From: Gonatopus flavifemur
Lineage: Eukaryota > Arthropoda > Insecta > Hymenoptera > Dryinidae
Direction: 5' to 3'
Assembly (NCBI GenBank): GCA_018340375.1
Contig: JAFFJZ010000009.1
Location: 18,926,501-18,990,500, forward strand
DNA: 64,000 nucleotides
The translations under genes were made by a program, and so were the position numbers. The first letter of the stretch is position 1. The number at the start of each line of letters is the position of its first letter. The notes under the pieces were generated by a model. That model saw nothing but the letters and a program-made list of their open reading frames with translations, did no database searches and was not told the origin of the DNA. This document shows positions 47,720 to 58,560 of the stretch, in pieces.

Positions 47720-48280
47720 GAGTGAGGACACTTGCATCACGGGGTGACATGCTCAACAGCAGATATTTCTTGACCTCAAAGAGATTTCCAAGTCGTTTTT
47801 GCACATGTCGCTAGCTGTATGAATGGTGTAATTCCACACGAGTCCACAGGAATGTGAACTGATCCTCTTTCTTCTCATTCATAGCAAAACCTTTGACACT
47901 CTCAAAATCGCTTCTTTTTTGTATCATTTGTGTTCGATTATGAATTTCAAATAAACAATCATGAATTGATTCCAAAATAGTGGTTATTATCCCAATTAAG
48001 GTATTAGTTATTCACAGGGGGAGATGAAGAGCCAATTTGCAGGGTGGTGCAAAAACCATAACAGGGTGGTGCAGGTCCCCTGTCATGTGAGGAGAATTGC
48101 AGCAATCGCAATGTTCCTGGAGAACACTCGTATCATCGATAGAGCGTTGAATTTGACCTTGCAACCATTCGCAACTTGAAGAGGAATGTTTGCTCTGTAA
48201 AAATCCTATGAATAATGTATCGAATGAACTTAATCATGGAAGTTCTGATATAAGAAGAAATGGTGCAAGTGTCCCCACTG
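47720..48280. mobile_element. MITE with GTGAGGACACTTGC-type ends inside PolB
   Basis: The left end GAGTGAGGACACTTGCATCA and the inverted right end CAGTGGGGACACTTGCACCA are terminal repeats of a non-coding insert of about 560 bp. PolB-like coding sequence lies on both sides. No target duplication was recognised. Confidence 0.62.
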
Positions 48281-49379
48281 TCTCCTACTGATGGAGGTCA
48301 AAATCCCAAATCGGCAACCACATGTCATAAATGTGAAAAGCCTTTTTCGGAGGACAATATAGAACACAGAGATCAGTGTCATTTGACAGGAAAATTCCGT
48401 GGTCCTGCTCACGCTGGTTGCAACGTAAACCATTATCACCGTACGTCATACCATTTGTGTTCCATAACTTGTCAGGTGACGGTTCACTCTCTCTGATTAA
48501 AAATTCCGCTCATGATTTCCCTGGGAGTATCAGTCTGTTGCCCATAAGCAAGGAAAGATCTTACTTGTTTACAAAAATTATGGAAGACACCAAAATTCAA
48601 CTCAGATTCATGTCTACTAAGTCTTGAAAAACTGGCATCCCATTCAGATGATGGTGGAGAAATGATAACGCGATCTCACTACCCTGATGACGATGAATGT
48701 CTTTCCCTACGATGACATGAGTGAATGGGCAGAATTGGATGGAACCCAACTCCCCCCGAAAGAGGCTTTTCACTCGGGACTGAACAACGAAGACATTGAC
48801 GGTGATCAATATGAACACGCGTGTAAAGCGTGGAATACGTTAAAAATATCAACTCTATGGCGGCATTCCGATTTGTACTTGAAAACTAACATTACATTAT
48901 CAGCAGATATTTTTCAAAATTTCTGTGGACAATGCTCGGAATATTAAAAAATGAGACCCGTTACATTACTATACTGCTCCAAGGTCAGCTTCAGACGCAA
49001 TGCTGAAAATGACTGGCGTTCAGTTGGAGTTATTGACGGATCCTGGAATGTTCCTGTTCATTAAAAAAGGAATGCAAGAAGGGATATCTGAATGCTTCAA
49101 TCGATGCGGGAAAGTGAATAACAAGTACATGGAGGATGATTCCGATCCCGAAGCTCCTGATCATATCTCATGCACTTTGACGTGAACAATTTATATGGGT
49201 ACATGGTGTTTGAATATCTCCCATACGGTGAATTTCAATGGGTTGATGACTTCAATCCCGTCGATTCTGCCAAAGGACATATCCTGAGGGTAGATCTGGA
49301 ATATCTGGAGGGATTACATCACGATCATCATGATTTACCGTCCGCACCTGAGCATAGAGTACCACCAGGTGCTGGATAG

Positions 49380-49904
49380 TAATGGGACTCGAGTTGTGGT
49401 AACTCGAATCACTCGAATCACGTCGCTTCAACTCGCACTCACGTGAGTTTTTTACGACTCGAGTTGCTACGTGACTCGAATTGTTATTCCACTCGGATTA
49501 GATTTTCCCAATTTCAGGTGCTTCATTATTGAGGTTATAACAACTCCTGAATATTATATATCGAAAAATTCTGATACACAGTAAAAAATGCAACACAATC
49601 TGAAAAGATTGCTTCATAAGGTATAGAGTGCGGGCTTGGAGCTTACATAGAGGTTATTTCCCATATAACTGACCAATCATTTTGTTGTCTCTAAAACATC
49701 CACCAATCAATCAGGATGTACCACTTAAATAAATGAAAAGAGAGGCAATTTGTCACTCCTGCTTTGACTCACAGATTCCATGTTTTGTTGTTCGTCCTTC
49801 TTTCAGCGCATGTGATGCCAGGTAGACCTCCGTTGTCCCGAAACTCCATTAGCTCGAATTCTTCTGATTCGTCGAAAACTGAGCAGTTCAAGACTCTAAG
49901 CAAA
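49380..49904. other. Probable hAT 5' region with ACTCGAGT-rich sub-terminal repeats
   Basis: 49388-49510 is crowded with ACTCGA(A/G)T motifs in both orientations, a pattern often seen near hAT ends. The element likely begins near CAGGTGCTGG (49367), but no 8-bp target duplication was found. The remainder has no gene. Confidence 0.4.
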
Positions 49905-50845
49905 GTGTGCCAGGATTATTGGAGTTAATTTCAAAGTGCCGATCGATTGTCACGTTTCTCAAACGAAGCAACGACGCTGCCTATAAATTGGAAGAATTGC
50001 AACAAAGAATGAAAGATCCAGAAATTAAACTGAAGCAAGATGTAATAATCTATTGGAATTCAACATCCCTAATGATGGGAACTTTACAACAAACAAACTT
50101 TCTCCAACAGCTACATTGTCATCTTTGCCTTCTCCCCCTCAAAATCTCTCTTCAGAGGAATGGAAAGAATTAAATGACTGTATTGAGAACCTTAGACCAA
50201 TCCAGAAATTGACAACAATACTTTCAGGTGAACAATATCCAACGCTGTATTCTGCTATTCCTTTGGTAAGGAACGTCCAATCAGCACTTTCTGCTTAGAT
50301 TAGTTCAAACTATATGGGTGAAAAAAGCATTATTGGAGTCAATTGAAAAACGATTGGGAATTATGCAACTGAATGAAACCGCGGATGGAGCATATCAATA
50401 GATTGTTGAAGAACTATCACATACTCTCGAAAATCATCAGATGCATCAGACAAATGGCAGTGAATCACAAGAAAGGAATGAAGAACCGTCAACGTCAACT
50501 GCGATACAGAATTCCGATGACCTTTGGGACCACTTTGATCGGAAATCATGTCAACAGGTTTCTCCACAAACACCTACGTCTTCTGCCACTATTATGGTCA
50601 GACAATTGAACGTTCCTCATTTTGATCGTGAACAAAATCCAATAGATTATCGGAAATAGAAGAAACAAGTTTATCCAGATTCGTATCAATTAGCTGTGAA
50701 GTACCTCTGCATATCAGCAACCTCAGTACCATCTGAAAGGGTTTTTTTAGAAGCCGCTCTAATTTGCAATGAAAGAAGGGATAGACTCCATCCCAAGATG
50801 CTGGAACAAATCATTTTTCTAAATAGTTTTTATAACTCACGTAGA
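49905..50845 (+). pseudogene. hAT transposase (ZBED4-like), C-terminal half, broken
   Basis: Plus-strand pieces in shifting frames. GLLELISKCRSIVTFLKRSN with LKQDVIIYWNST (49907-50080) is the region around the conserved RWNST motif, here YWNST. LSSEEWKELNDCIENLRPIQ and LSGEQYPTLYSAIPLVRNVQ follow (50135-50290). Then, after stops, come YLCISATSVPSERVF and NERRDRLHPKMLEQIIFLN (50700-50825), the hAT dimerisation domain. The N-terminal BED finger and most of the catalytic core are gone. Multiple stops and frameshifts make it inactive. It is a different hAT lineage from the ZMYM1-like remnant at 15 kb. Confidence 0.82.
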
Positions 50846-50984
50846 TTTGATACCTGAATTAAGAGAAAATGGGAAGTTTTGGCGTAATTAAAGGGAACAT
50901 TTTTCATACATGTTCAAACCCATATAGCACTCACCCATGCATAGGGGCTGCTGTGTAATCTGGGAAATGTTTTATATAACACCC

Positions 50985-51250
50985 AAGATAACAGATGAGA
51001 AATTCTTTTTCAAGAACACGAATAGAGCTCTTCAAGAATTCTTTCTCTCGGATTAATGAATCCATGAAGAAATCCAAACGAGGTTGTTTCAGGTGACATA
51101 AACTCTGAAAGAATTCATCCGAAGTTCTCAGGGATCAATGTCACCCGAAAGAACTCGTCTGGAACTCTTTATAAATTCATTAATTTGGGAGGAATTCTAG
51201 GATGATTATATGTGTTCTTGAAAAAGAATCCTCCGTGTGTTATCTGTGAT
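50985..51250. repeat. Hairpin MITE, about 130-bp arms
   Basis: AACAGATGAGAAATTCTTTT with CAAGAACACG at the left pairs with AAAAGAATCCTCCGTGTGTT at the right. Both arms carry GGATTAATGAAT/ATTCATTAATTT and CAGGTGACAT/ATGTCACCCG blocks. Non-coding. Confidence 0.72.
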
Positions 51251-51545
51251 TTTCAGATGCCTTCCGTATGTTCGGAACTAGCCTTCTTCTGAAACACATC
51301 TTTGAAGATACCTCTAAAAATGAATCAGAATATCTTTCAGACAAAAACTAAGGTTTAGACATGTAAGAGACATTTGAGGGTATTGCATAAGGGATCTCAG
51401 ACCTGTATGGGAAATATCTAAGTACATGAGATGTTCATTGTGATTGGTTTTGTTTGCTATGTGCACTTTATATCTTGTTATCCAATTTCGTTTTGTTACT
51501 ATGTGGAAGAGAATATTATTTCTTGTTGCTATTTTGATGAATCAC

Positions 51546-52423
51546 TCAAAAGAGGGGTGAGACAAGGATGCTCACTATCGCCACTGATTTTCAATTTGTA
51601 TATAGAAGGAGCGAGTGCAATTGATATTACAGATTCAAGGTGGAAATGTAAGCATGTTGAGATTGCGGATGACATAGCTATATTAGCTACGAGTGATGCT
51701 GAGTTAGAAAATACTCTCAACACTATGAAAAAAATATTACTAGACAAATATTGTATGAATATAAATAAGGACAAAACAAAATTCATGATTTGTACAACAG
51801 CGAACACATCAAGAAGAACGAAAATCAAAATAGATGCAGAGACAATTCAGCAAGTCAAAGAATTCAAATATCTAGGGAGCCTAATTACAGAAAACGGTGA
51901 AAGCGAAAGAGATATAAGAGCAAGGATAGCACAAGGGAAACAGGCTTTCCACCAAAAGAGACAGTTACTATGTTCGAAGAATATTAGCTCAGCAGTAAGG
52001 AAGAAAATCTTGAAGAGTTACGTTTGAAGCACAGCATTATATGGTTGCGAAACTTGGACAATTGGAAAAACGGACCAACGAAGACTTGAAGCTTTTGAAA
52101 TGTGGTGTTATAGAAAGATGCTTAGAATAAAGTGGACAGAGAAAGTAAGAAATGAAGAAGTACTTGAGAAGGTAAATGAAAAAAGAAGTCTCTTGAGACA
52201 GGTCGTGAAAAGAAGAAGTAATCTGATAGGACACACATTGAGGCATGATAGCTTATTGAAAACAATATTGGAAGGAAAAATGAATGGTAAAAAACGAAGA
52301 GGTAGACCTAGATTGAGTTATATGAAGCAAATTATACAAGATAAGGGTTGCCGTAGATATGGAGAAGTTAAGCGGTTAGCGGATAATAGACAGGTTTGGA
52401 GGATTACATCAAACCAGTCATAA
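51546..52423 (+). pseudogene. LINE reverse transcriptase fragment
   Basis: Encodes KRGVRQGCSLSPLIFNLYIE, an ADDIAILAT catalytic motif (with a deletion just before it that removes the usual RF), KYLGSLITENG, and after a TGA at 52025-52027 (normally tryptophan in this motif) the tail MWCYRKMLRIKWTEK...GRPRLSYMKQIIQDKG. Both halves share one frame. Confidence 0.87.
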
Positions 52424-52440
52424 AACTGATTACTTCATGA
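51546..52440 (+). mobile_element. RTE-like LINE, 5'-truncated third copy
   Basis: Starts abruptly inside the reverse transcriptase (AGAGGGGTGAGACAAGGATG, equivalent to about 4400 in the first copy) and runs to the 3' end (CTGATTACTTCATGATAATG). 5' truncation is typical of LINE insertions. It abuts the RAG1-like pseudogene at 52440. Confidence 0.9.
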
Positions 52441-53372
52441 TAATGAAGAGGATTATTTGGAAGAATCCTGCACCATCTTCGACAAGGTACTGTAGGCCAA
52501 TCAAGTTCTCATTTCCCATAGGAATGCCAAGTTTAATTGTTGAAGAAGTGGGCAGAATTGAGGATCAAGTCAAAATGCTTTCAGCTACAAAAGTTCGTGT
52601 GAATGATATCGAAATTGCGGTGAAACCTACATTGATTTTGTGTATGATAAACGGCAAAGTATGTAATGCGCTGTCGTCATGTGCTTCGACACAAACATGT
52701 TATTTATGCAGAGCGAAACTGAGCGAAATGAATGACATTGGAAGACTTTCACAAAAACCCGTGAATACGGATTTCCTCCCATTCGGATTATCACCCTTGC
52801 ATTCATGGATACGATCTTTGGACTGTGTATTGCACATCTCATATAGACTGGAGATCAAAGTATAGCAGGCTCGAGGTACAGAAAATAAAGCAGAAGTTAA
52901 CAAGAAGACACAAGAAGTCCAAGAAAAGTTCAGAAGTGAATTGGGGCTCTTCATCGATATGCCTGAACAGGAGGCTGGTAACACCAATGACGGTAATACC
53001 GCAAGGAAGTTTTTCAGGAATGCGGAGAAATCAGCTAAGATAACTGGTGTTAATGTGGACTTGATAAAACGATTCTGAGTCATATCAGAATGTATAAATT
53101 CTGGTTTCAACATCAACTTAGAAAAATTCGAAAACTACACGAGGGAAACTCTCGAGCTTCATCTCAAAGATTATTCGTGGTACTCAATGCCTGTCAGTGT
53201 ACATAACGTTTCATTCCATGGCAAAGACATACTTGCTTGAAGCATTCTTCCAATTTGAAACTTTTCCGAAGAAGCACAAGGGGCCATGAATAAACATATT
53301 CGGCAATTTAGAGAGCGTTTCACCAGGAAGACGTCAGGGGTTGATACCATCACTGATTTATCCAATATGTAA
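52440..53372 (+). pseudogene. RAG1/Transib-like protein, C-terminal part, decayed
   Basis: An open frame to 52865 begins IIWKNPAPSSTRYCRPIKF and continues QTCYLCRAKLSEMNDI (a CxxC pair) and FGLSPLHSWIRSLDCVLH. Then, in a shifted frame, come GNTNDGNTARKFFRNAEKS, VDLIKRF-stop, YSWYSMPVSVHNV and FSEEAQGAMNKHIRQFRERF ending at TAA near 53372. The spacing of NPxS..C.P, YxCxLC, LH, NxGNxARK and E...NK..R..R resembles the RAG1 core and Transib-type transposases, which cut DNA as DDE recombinases. That link is my inference from motif order; the protein also looks like a family of unnamed insect and hydra proteins. Catalytic competence cannot be judged and at least four breaks exist. The N-terminal part is missing because of the LINE. 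Confidence 0.55.
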
Positions 53373-55604
53373 CATGGACGTTAATTTTTTCCATTTTTCA
53401 CTGTGCACACGTGTTATGTTCGTTGCCAGGGCTGGTCCGAGTCTGGCCCAGTTTAGCAAAATATTGGCTGCCAAGTTTGACCCATTCTAGCGCCAACATG
53501 GAACAATATGAAAAATTCCTAATCATCGGACTTTATGAGAAGGAATAAATGAGAGGTTTGACGTCCATGTTCTTTCCTTGCAACATTCTTTTCTTTCTTT
53601 TAATCGAAGTTATTGTTATCATCGTTTCTATCAGAGAACTATCTGCGCGCCAATGTATGCGGCATTAGGCCCAACTATTGTTTCGATTATAAACGTGTAA
53701 CGTGGGTAAAACAGAGTTCGTTACTTACGTCGTATGATAAATCACGATTTATCTTCAACGTGACTCACGAAAGGAGAGGAAGATTTCTGCTCGCTTCACC
53801 GACGCACGTATCGTAGTGAAGGAAAGAAGGGGAAATCTTCAAGTCCCAACCGTGAACGACTGGAAACCCCGTTACGTTTCTCAGATATGCCAAGCAACCA
53901 TAGATTCTGGAAAACCCGAATCTTTTATTTTCTTCTTCCAGCCATGTTTATTACTCTATTGGAGCAGCTGCACTCATGCAAATTGCCCTTGCTATGAAAA
54001 CCTAATTAAAGCATAGACAACAAAAAGATTAGAGCGAAGAACTATGTCGCCAGTTTGGAAATGAAATGTTTTCATTAATGTTGACCCAAGAAGTTTAAAA
54101 ACTTATGAACAATCACGATTAATTACGAACAGTGATTTTTTATAAGTTACAAGCACAATTTTTTTTCCAGCAAAATTCGAACGGTTACGATAGCTTGAAT
54201 ACTTCCTTTTCATTGAATTACAAGTTATTTCTTCCATGATCATTATTAACAACATTAGAAATGTAATTTCCAAAAAGTATCGAGTAGATTGAATCAACCT
54301 ACACCAAATTATAATAAAAAACTCAACAAGATATAACCCAAATTCAGAATTTCCAAATAAAAACTTCAAAGAAAACTTATTCAAAAAAGTACTTGAATGA
54401 CATAAATAGTCAAAATCACCTCATTCTTTCTAAATTCACAAATGAAACTCAGAAATATTTAAGAATTGAATAAGAACAAAATTAAAGTGAATAATCTCTC
54501 AAATAACTCCAAAACTTTAATTTTGCAAATTATACATATAAAATCATATAAAAACTCGACGAATTCCTAAGTAACGATTTTGAAAACTTTCATAAAACCC
54601 CTACATAAATTTCATATGAAATCAGAAGAGATCTATAGAACTTTCATATGAATTCAAAGTAAAATCCAACTCTAATTCCTATAAACTTAATCAAAATTCA
54701 ACAAGTTCAATGGAATTCCATGTACAAAAACTCTACGTAAAAATTCTATGAAAATTCTGTATAAATCCTATGAAAATTACTTGAAAAACTCTAAGTAAAT
54801 TCTATGAGAGTTATGTGAAAATTCTAAATAATTTCTATAGAAATTCTATAAAAATTCTATAAAACACTGATTAAATTCTGGGGAAATTCTATAAAAATTT
54901 CTACACGAATTCTATATAGCTCACCTTCATCAAACTCCACGATCACTTCTCACATTTTAAAGAAAATTTTCACGTAAAACTAGCAAAAATCACTGTCTCA
55001 ATCAATCAAGAGTGATGAATAATCCAAAACCTCCGTGATTTCAAAAATCGAAAGAATTGAAAAATCAAATGGCAATTCAAGTTGCAGATAAAACTCTCCA
55101 ACAAAGTAATAAACGTAATGAACAAACTAACTTCCCATAAAACACTCTAATTACTGATTTCAGCATAAATAAATAAGAAGAATATTTAGAAAATAACGAT
55201 AATATCAGAACTATTATAAAAGTTATAAGGAAATTGTAATTTAAATCGAAACCTTCTTCAACGATAAATGAAACATTAAACATAAGAGAAATTTCTAAAA
55301 AAAAAACAACTTTTCCCTCTTGTAAACAGTTACTAGGAAAATAAGAGAGGTAATTAATATAGGATTAATTAATAAGCACACGTACACTGTTCACATAATA
55401 AGACAAATGGGAATTTCCACAAATAACGTCGATCAATATAACGATCGATAACACTTGAAATCGGTTTAAATCAAAGGAATCCATTAAATTTCAAAACTCC
55501 ACTCTTCACACTTATTCTATACTTTAAAAAACACACGTAAATCCCATTTGTATTATTTTTGAACATATAAAACACTTAAAACCTGAAGAAAATACATAAA
55601 ACAC
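53373..55604. other. No recognisable gene; AT-rich degenerate repeats
   Basis: 53373-54100 has no recognisable content. 54540-54920 is a degenerate low-complexity tract of AAATTCTATGAAAATTCTAT-like iterations. The rest is AT-rich. Confidence 0.5.
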
Positions 55605-55749
55605 GACTCATTGTAGCATTAAAGGAAAATCGGTCGTCTCAAGGCGCAACCCGAGCGTCGAATAGGCAAGTTCGCGAATTCCCCGACAGGCGGAGCGCAA
55701 AAAAAACGGTAGAGTCTACAGCGATGAAGACGGTTTGAAATTGAAATCC

Positions 55750-55925
55750 ATAACGCTGATTGGTACGTTTCCAAATTTTTCCCACTCAAATTCCTATAGC
55801 CAATCACCTTCATTCCAGAAAATTTCGTTCTTATAAATATCGCGAATTTTCACCCTTTTTTACTCACTCGTACTCTGAACCACAACGCACAACATTCTTC
55901 AAACACAACGTTATCTGGATTTTCA
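55750..55925 (+). promoter_or_regulatory. Histone-like promoter patch (CCAAT and TATA boxes)
   Basis: ATTGG (55759) and CCAATCA (55800) flank the start of a patch with TATAAATA (55835-55842), followed by a CACTCGTACTC-type possible initiator near 55865. Such arrangements precede insect histone genes. No histone reading frame follows; the first stem-loop comes about 100 bp downstream. Confidence 0.35.
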
Positions 55926-55943
55926 AGATTTCAACGAATAAAT

Positions 55944-55959
55944 AGTCCTTCTCAGGACT
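55944..55959 (+). promoter_or_regulatory. Histone-type 3' stem-loop 1
   Basis: AGTCCT-TCTC-AGGACT: a perfect 6-bp stem and a 4-base loop, the geometry of the metazoan replication-dependent histone mRNA 3' end. Preceded by AACGAATAAAT. Confidence 0.5.
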
Positions 55960-56014
55960 CCTACAAATATCATCATCTGGAGAATTTCAACGGTGGAAAA
56001 ATCAACAGACTAAT

Positions 56015-56030
56015 AGTCCTTTTCAGGACT
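56015..56030 (+). promoter_or_regulatory. Histone-type 3' stem-loop 2
   Basis: AGTCCT-TTTC-AGGACT: the same stem with the canonical TTTC loop, 71 bp after the first. The surrounding sequence (ATCTGGA..., AATTTCAACG..., AATAGTCCT) is a diverged tandem duplication of the first. Confidence 0.55.
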
Positions 56031-56484
56031 CTCTTTGTGACGAGTCACTATTTTGAGCAAACATCTGTCTTTGACAGAGCATAAATGAAGCGACATTTAA
56101 TAAGAGCAATAATACGGGTGCGTGCAAAGGACATAGTAGCGCCATCCGACGGAGCGCTCGGAACCTTCATGCAAACATACGCTTGACCGAGCGCATGACG
56201 TATATCGCGCGGCGCGCCACTGCCCAAAGGAGGGGGTCAGTAGTACGAACCCGAACCGCACGGTGGAGACCCGACTCATGGCGTTGCCTAGAGTCGGGAA
56301 TAACTTTCTCCGGATATATGTAGGGGTGCCTGGTCAGTATACCAGCACTCTTGTTCGCCTAACGCAGCTGACTGCACCGAGTACCATACAAGGTAACTCA
56401 ACTTTTGGAAAGGGAACAAGCGTCCGGCACCATCGTTACGGGTGGTGTTCGAAAAATAGCTGTTGTCACGGCTTTGTGCATTTG

Positions 56485-56635
56485 GTGGATGGGTCATCCT
56501 GAAACCACAATTCAAACAGCTCTTGGTGAATGGGACATCCTGAAGCCTGAGAACAGAGCACCAGGAGTCAAGTAGGGGACTTGCTTCTGATAGGTAGCTT
56601 AGGGTTGGTGGTGGCCGAGGATGGGACATCCTGAA
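56485..56635 (+). repeat. GGG(T/A)CATCCTGAA motif, three copies
   Basis: GATGGGTCATCCTGAA (56489), AATGGGACATCCTGAA (56529) and GATGGGACATCCTGAA (56621). Short dispersed motif within otherwise unique sequence. Confidence 0.6.
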
Positions 56636-57415
56636 TCGGACCAATTAGCGTAGGATTCTCGTCACGCACCCGAAGTAGATTCATTAAACGACTCTTCTAG
56701 CCGAATTGCTGGAAAACATTTTGATTGGCGCAATCCTAGGAATAACTAGACGCAATACACGATCAAGGTTTCTCGGCTTAAATTTAACATATTAATGATC
56801 ACTTGGACCACTCGAACTCTCTCTCTCTCTACTTAGGGAAGGGAGAATTACAATTTGAAGAAAGCTTGATCGTGATTGGCGGGAACCGAACTCCTATAGA
56901 TTTCACCATAGGCAAATACTTCGGTTTTCTAAGGGTTTGTAAAATCAATAAGATTCGACCCGCGCATGCGCGTAACAATAGATTAAGGTTGTAAATAGCA
57001 AATAATTACCTTTTCTGATTGATGTTTTTTTTATTATTGAACAATCTTTTATAATAAATCTTTATTGTTTATCGATTAAATTTAACTTTGACTTTGTTTA
57101 TTTAATGGTCTGTAACCCGCGTTCCCCCACTCCTGAACCTTGGATCCGGCGAGCTAGAGGCATTGGGGGTCTAATTATTGTTTAATTAGGTTCGGTTAAA
57201 CACCGTTGGCGCGCACATCAGATTTGAAACGTTACATGTTGCATCTTTAAATTTTCAACGAACATCCACTTCAACTTTCATCAACAACGTCCAACATTAC
57301 GCATCAATCCTGTGAATTCTTCGGAAATCACAGCGAGGCGGTACTGTGATCCTGTGTTTCAGCAACCAGGATCGTTGAACAGTTTTACAAATCAACACGG
57401 CCCAAGAACGAGCGA

Positions 57416-57982
57416 GTGTTGCGACACTTGAGGGATTTATCGCAAAATGTAAGTGCTTTTCAGCACAAATCGGGAGGGACAAGGAACATCGTTTCCTTTC
57501 TACCAAACCTCAACTTCAATTTGCTTCCAAACTATATTCATATTCTCCCCATAATTCTTCTGAATGAGGGAGAATCGTGTGTAAATTCCTTCCCACTTTT
57601 TTCCAATTCGATTCGTTTTTTTTTTGCTTTTATTGAATTATTTGCTTTTGTTTCAGTGGAAAATCAAACGAAAAGAAAAATCTTCCAGCTTGAAACTGGG
57701 ATTAAAATCCTCAAACGTATGATATCGTCCACCCAGAACGATATCAGACGTGGGACACTTCTCAAGGATCCAAGGAAAAAAAGAAAATGTTTAAAGAACT
57801 CAATAATCAACGAAAATGCTGTGGAAAGACGTCCTGAAGAGTTAGAGTCCTTGAAGATTTTTCTAAATTCCTTGTCGATTCGTCCTGAGTTGTTCGTGCC
57901 AAAGGAAAGCTGGGATCGACCAAGAAACCCTCGCCTATTGAAAATTCCTTGCAAAATTCAAAATTGCGAAAATTGTTGTTAA
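57416..57982 (+). CDS. Unassigned open frame, doubtful
   Basis: 188 codons without recognisable domain. The C-terminal half is lysine/arginine-rich (QTKRKIFQLETGIKILKRM, DPRKKRKCLKNSI). It contains a GTAAGT at 57449 and a polypyrimidine-AG at 57654-57656 that could bound an intron, but splicing there shifts into a frame that stops soon after. There is no neighbouring gene and no supporting motif, so I would not count it as a gene without transcript evidence. Confidence 0.15.
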   Translation: MLRHLRDLSQNVSAFQHKSGGTRNIVSFLPNLNFNLLPNYIHILPIILLNEGESCVNSFPLFSNSIRFFFAFIELFAFVSVENQTKRKIFQLETGIKILKRMISSTQNDIRRGTLLKDPRKKRKCLKNSIINENAVERRPEELESLKIFLNSLSIRPELFVPKESWDRPRNPRLLKIPCKIQNCENCC

Positions 57983-58139
57983 CCTGAGAAATCATCAAAA
58001 TCCAAAACTCTCCCAACTCCTTTCTCATATAGACTGTTAGCATTCGTGCTCGTCTTATGAGGACTCTCTCCTCTCCTAAAATTTTCCTACACCATCCTAA
58101 CCCTGATCGCAATGAAGCCAACTGAGCGATCATTTTTCC

Positions 58140-58520
58140 TCTCCTTTTTCCTTCTAAAAGTATTCAAAACTTTTTAGAAGCTCTACATTCTTCTCAAATA
58201 CTTGATTTCAATACTTTGAAATACTCCTGAATACTTTTTCAATAAATTCAAATATTTTTCCAATAATTTGAAATACTTCTGAATACTTTTTTTTCTAATA
58301 AATTCAAATAAATCCTAATTCAAATACCTTGAGAATAATTTCAAATATCTTTTCCAGATACTCTCAAGTACCTTTTTTGAATACCTCGAATAATTTTTAA
58401 ATTCTTTCAAATACTTGATTTAAATACTCTTGAATACCCTCCAGAATACCTTTAAAACTTCAGAATACCTCTTGAATGCATAAAAAAGATTTTCAATTTT
58501 CCAACCCAATGAACCCTTGA
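58140..58520. repeat. Degenerate AAATACTT(G/C)AATAC low-complexity tract
   Basis: About twenty irregular iterations of AATACTTTGAAATACTCC-like sequence; similar in character to 54540-54920 but with a different core. Confidence 0.7.
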
Positions 58521-58560
58521 AGTTCATGAAAATTCCATTTTACGATGCTACAATGAGTCC

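Larger units (their letters stand above)
46788..49379 (+). pseudogene. Polinton/Maverick protein-primed DNA polymerase B, decayed
   Basis: A family-B polymerase of the protein-primed type encoded by Polintons (self-replicating large transposons). Recognisable in order on the plus strand: CYPLYL and CMITNLSHLV (46890-47050), a VPFVVYAD segment (47240), the CHKCEKPF...RDQCHLTG..RGPAH zinc-binding block (48322-48420), and IPFVFHNLSG. After these come FPYDDMSEWAEL...LPPKEAF (48705-48770), LYLKTNITLSADIF, MLKMTGVQLELL (49000), and the palm start MHFDVNNLYGYM with LPYGEFQWVDD (49170-49255). The gene stops at SAPEHRVPPG (49370), so later polymerase motifs are absent. Several frameshifts and stops plus two MITE insertions (47378-47608 and about 47720-48280) make it inactive. 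No other Polinton gene (integrase, ATPase, capsid) is in the window. Confidence 0.85.
55605..58560. mobile_element. Candidate element bounded by inverted GACTCATTGTAGCAT
   Basis: GACTCATTGTAGCAT at 55605-55619 is inverted at 58546-58560 (ATGCTACAATGAGTC). The enclosed 2.96 kb has a promoter-like patch, two histone-type stem-loops, a repeated CATCCTGA motif and one unassigned frame. No transposase was recognised and no target duplication seen, so this is tentative. Confidence 0.3.

Noticed and set aside
51431..51545. Hydrophobic N-terminal extension of the LINE frame
   Set aside because: Similarity to the other LINE copies starts only at 51546; the upstream codons are flanking DNA that happens to be open.
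57449..57656. Possible GT-AG intron in the 57416-57982 frame
   Set aside because: Removing it puts the downstream sequence into a frame that stops after about twenty codons, so it does not support a spliced gene.
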